A stretch of 55,287 bases of DNA from Branchiostoma floridae (taxonomy: Eukaryota; Chordata; Leptocardii; Amphioxiformes; Branchiostomatidae). The notes beneath the pieces were generated by a model, which made no database searches, was not told the origin of the DNA, and worked only from the letters and a program-made list of their open reading frames with translations. Both the position numbers and the translations under genes were made by a program. Location of the stretch: contig NC_049979.1 of the NCBI RefSeq assembly GCF_000003815.2, positions 35,192,600 to 35,247,886 on the forward strand, given 5' to 3'. Below, one piece after another: positions 54,850-55,287 of this stretch. Position 1 is the stretch's first letter; every line of letters begins with the position of its first letter.

Positions 54850-55287
54850 TTTTTTATTATCATTATTATTTCTTTATTTCAGGCTCTCACTGGCCCATAT
54901 GACAGAGGGACAAACATGAAAAACAAAGAATATGTACAACCTTTCAAGACAAACTGACAATACTATGGCTATGTGTAGAGGCGGCGCCAGAGATTGGTGA
55001 AAAATGAGTTCTTGTAAAAAGAGTCGGACCTAAGTACGGACTGTATAATGGTATTAGTAGAATTGAAAAGCCTATGTACAAATGAGTGGCACTGTTTACG
55101 CCATCTGGCGTCGAAGGTATCGGTATGATTGCGCACGAACATTTCACTTGCGCTGCAAGATCTAGGGAAACTCAGAATGATACGGAAACAATTGTTGTAG
55201 GCAATTGGACATTTCGACAGAACACTCGAGCGAAAAGAATTCCACAACTGCCCACCAAATAGTTGAGAGCAATGGGATGTGAACAGT
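54850..55287 (-). mobile_element. 3' end of a second CR1/L2-like LINE (runs off right edge)
   Basis: Read on the minus strand, the frame ending near 54969 encodes a typical C-terminal segment of non-LTR retrotransposon polymerases (IAYNNCFRIILSFPRSCSAS, EMFVRNHTDTFDARWRKQCH, LWRRLY). The 3' end is an ATAATAATG-type repeat tail (54850-54880 on the plus strand). The polymerase core lies outside the window. It faces the LINE at 52593-54757 tail to tail. Confidence 0.7.

Overview
This is a eukaryotic, intron-rich, strongly AT-biased stretch. It carries three multi-exon genes with GT-AG introns, many short palindromic DNA transposons, and CR1/jockey-like LINE remnants. Gene content, the exon and intron sizes and the kinds of mobile element suggest a chordate-type invertebrate, most likely an amphioxus (Branchiostoma). 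That assignment is inference from style and families, not from a database match. No bacterial features (operons, ribosome binding sites, CRISPR) are present.

Layout. (1) 1-335, minus strand: the 5' end of a secreted or membrane leucine-rich-repeat gene that runs off the left edge. (2) 2423-13125, plus strand: seven exons whose phases join exactly. They encode a type I membrane protein with a fibronectin III domain, a Ser/Thr/Pro-rich stalk, an EGF domain with exact ErbB-ligand cysteine spacing, a transmembrane helix and a cytoplasmic tail with two NPxY motifs. Its first exon or exons were not found. (3) 17110-39019, plus strand: a complete gene of 33 coding exons (3501 nt, 1166 residues) for an EF-hand-like plus WD40 protein of the WDR64/WDR49 family, expected in cilia or flagella. 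(4) 40697-43166, minus strand, convergent with the WD gene: a three-exon gene of about 549 residues with an N-terminal C2 domain, long disordered linkers and a helical C-terminus, which I cannot name. (5) 43167-52592: mostly non-coding, with a minisatellite, a second copy of the DNA that follows the C2 gene, a (GT)n tract, a tRNA-like Pol III promoter remnant, an assembly gap of 815 N and one possible orphan first exon. (6) 52593-55287: two LINE fragments, tail to tail.

Mobile DNA is the other theme. The introns hold at least five separable families of short inverted-repeat elements. For several the termini and target duplications can be read directly: TA for an abundant palindromic MITE, TTA (PIF/Harbinger-type) for two elements, TTAA (piggyBac-type) for one, and hAT-like and CACTA-like termini for two more. 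One 1.49-kb Harbinger-type element sits inside a copy of the palindromic MITE. A SINE with a poly-A tail lies in a WD-gene intron.

The genes do not form an obvious pathway. The strongest biological lead is the ErbB-ligand-like protein with a fibronectin III ectodomain. The C2 gene with its apparently duplicated linker exon is the main uncharacterised gene. All exon boundaries come from reading splice sites and phase by eye; transcript data would be decisive.
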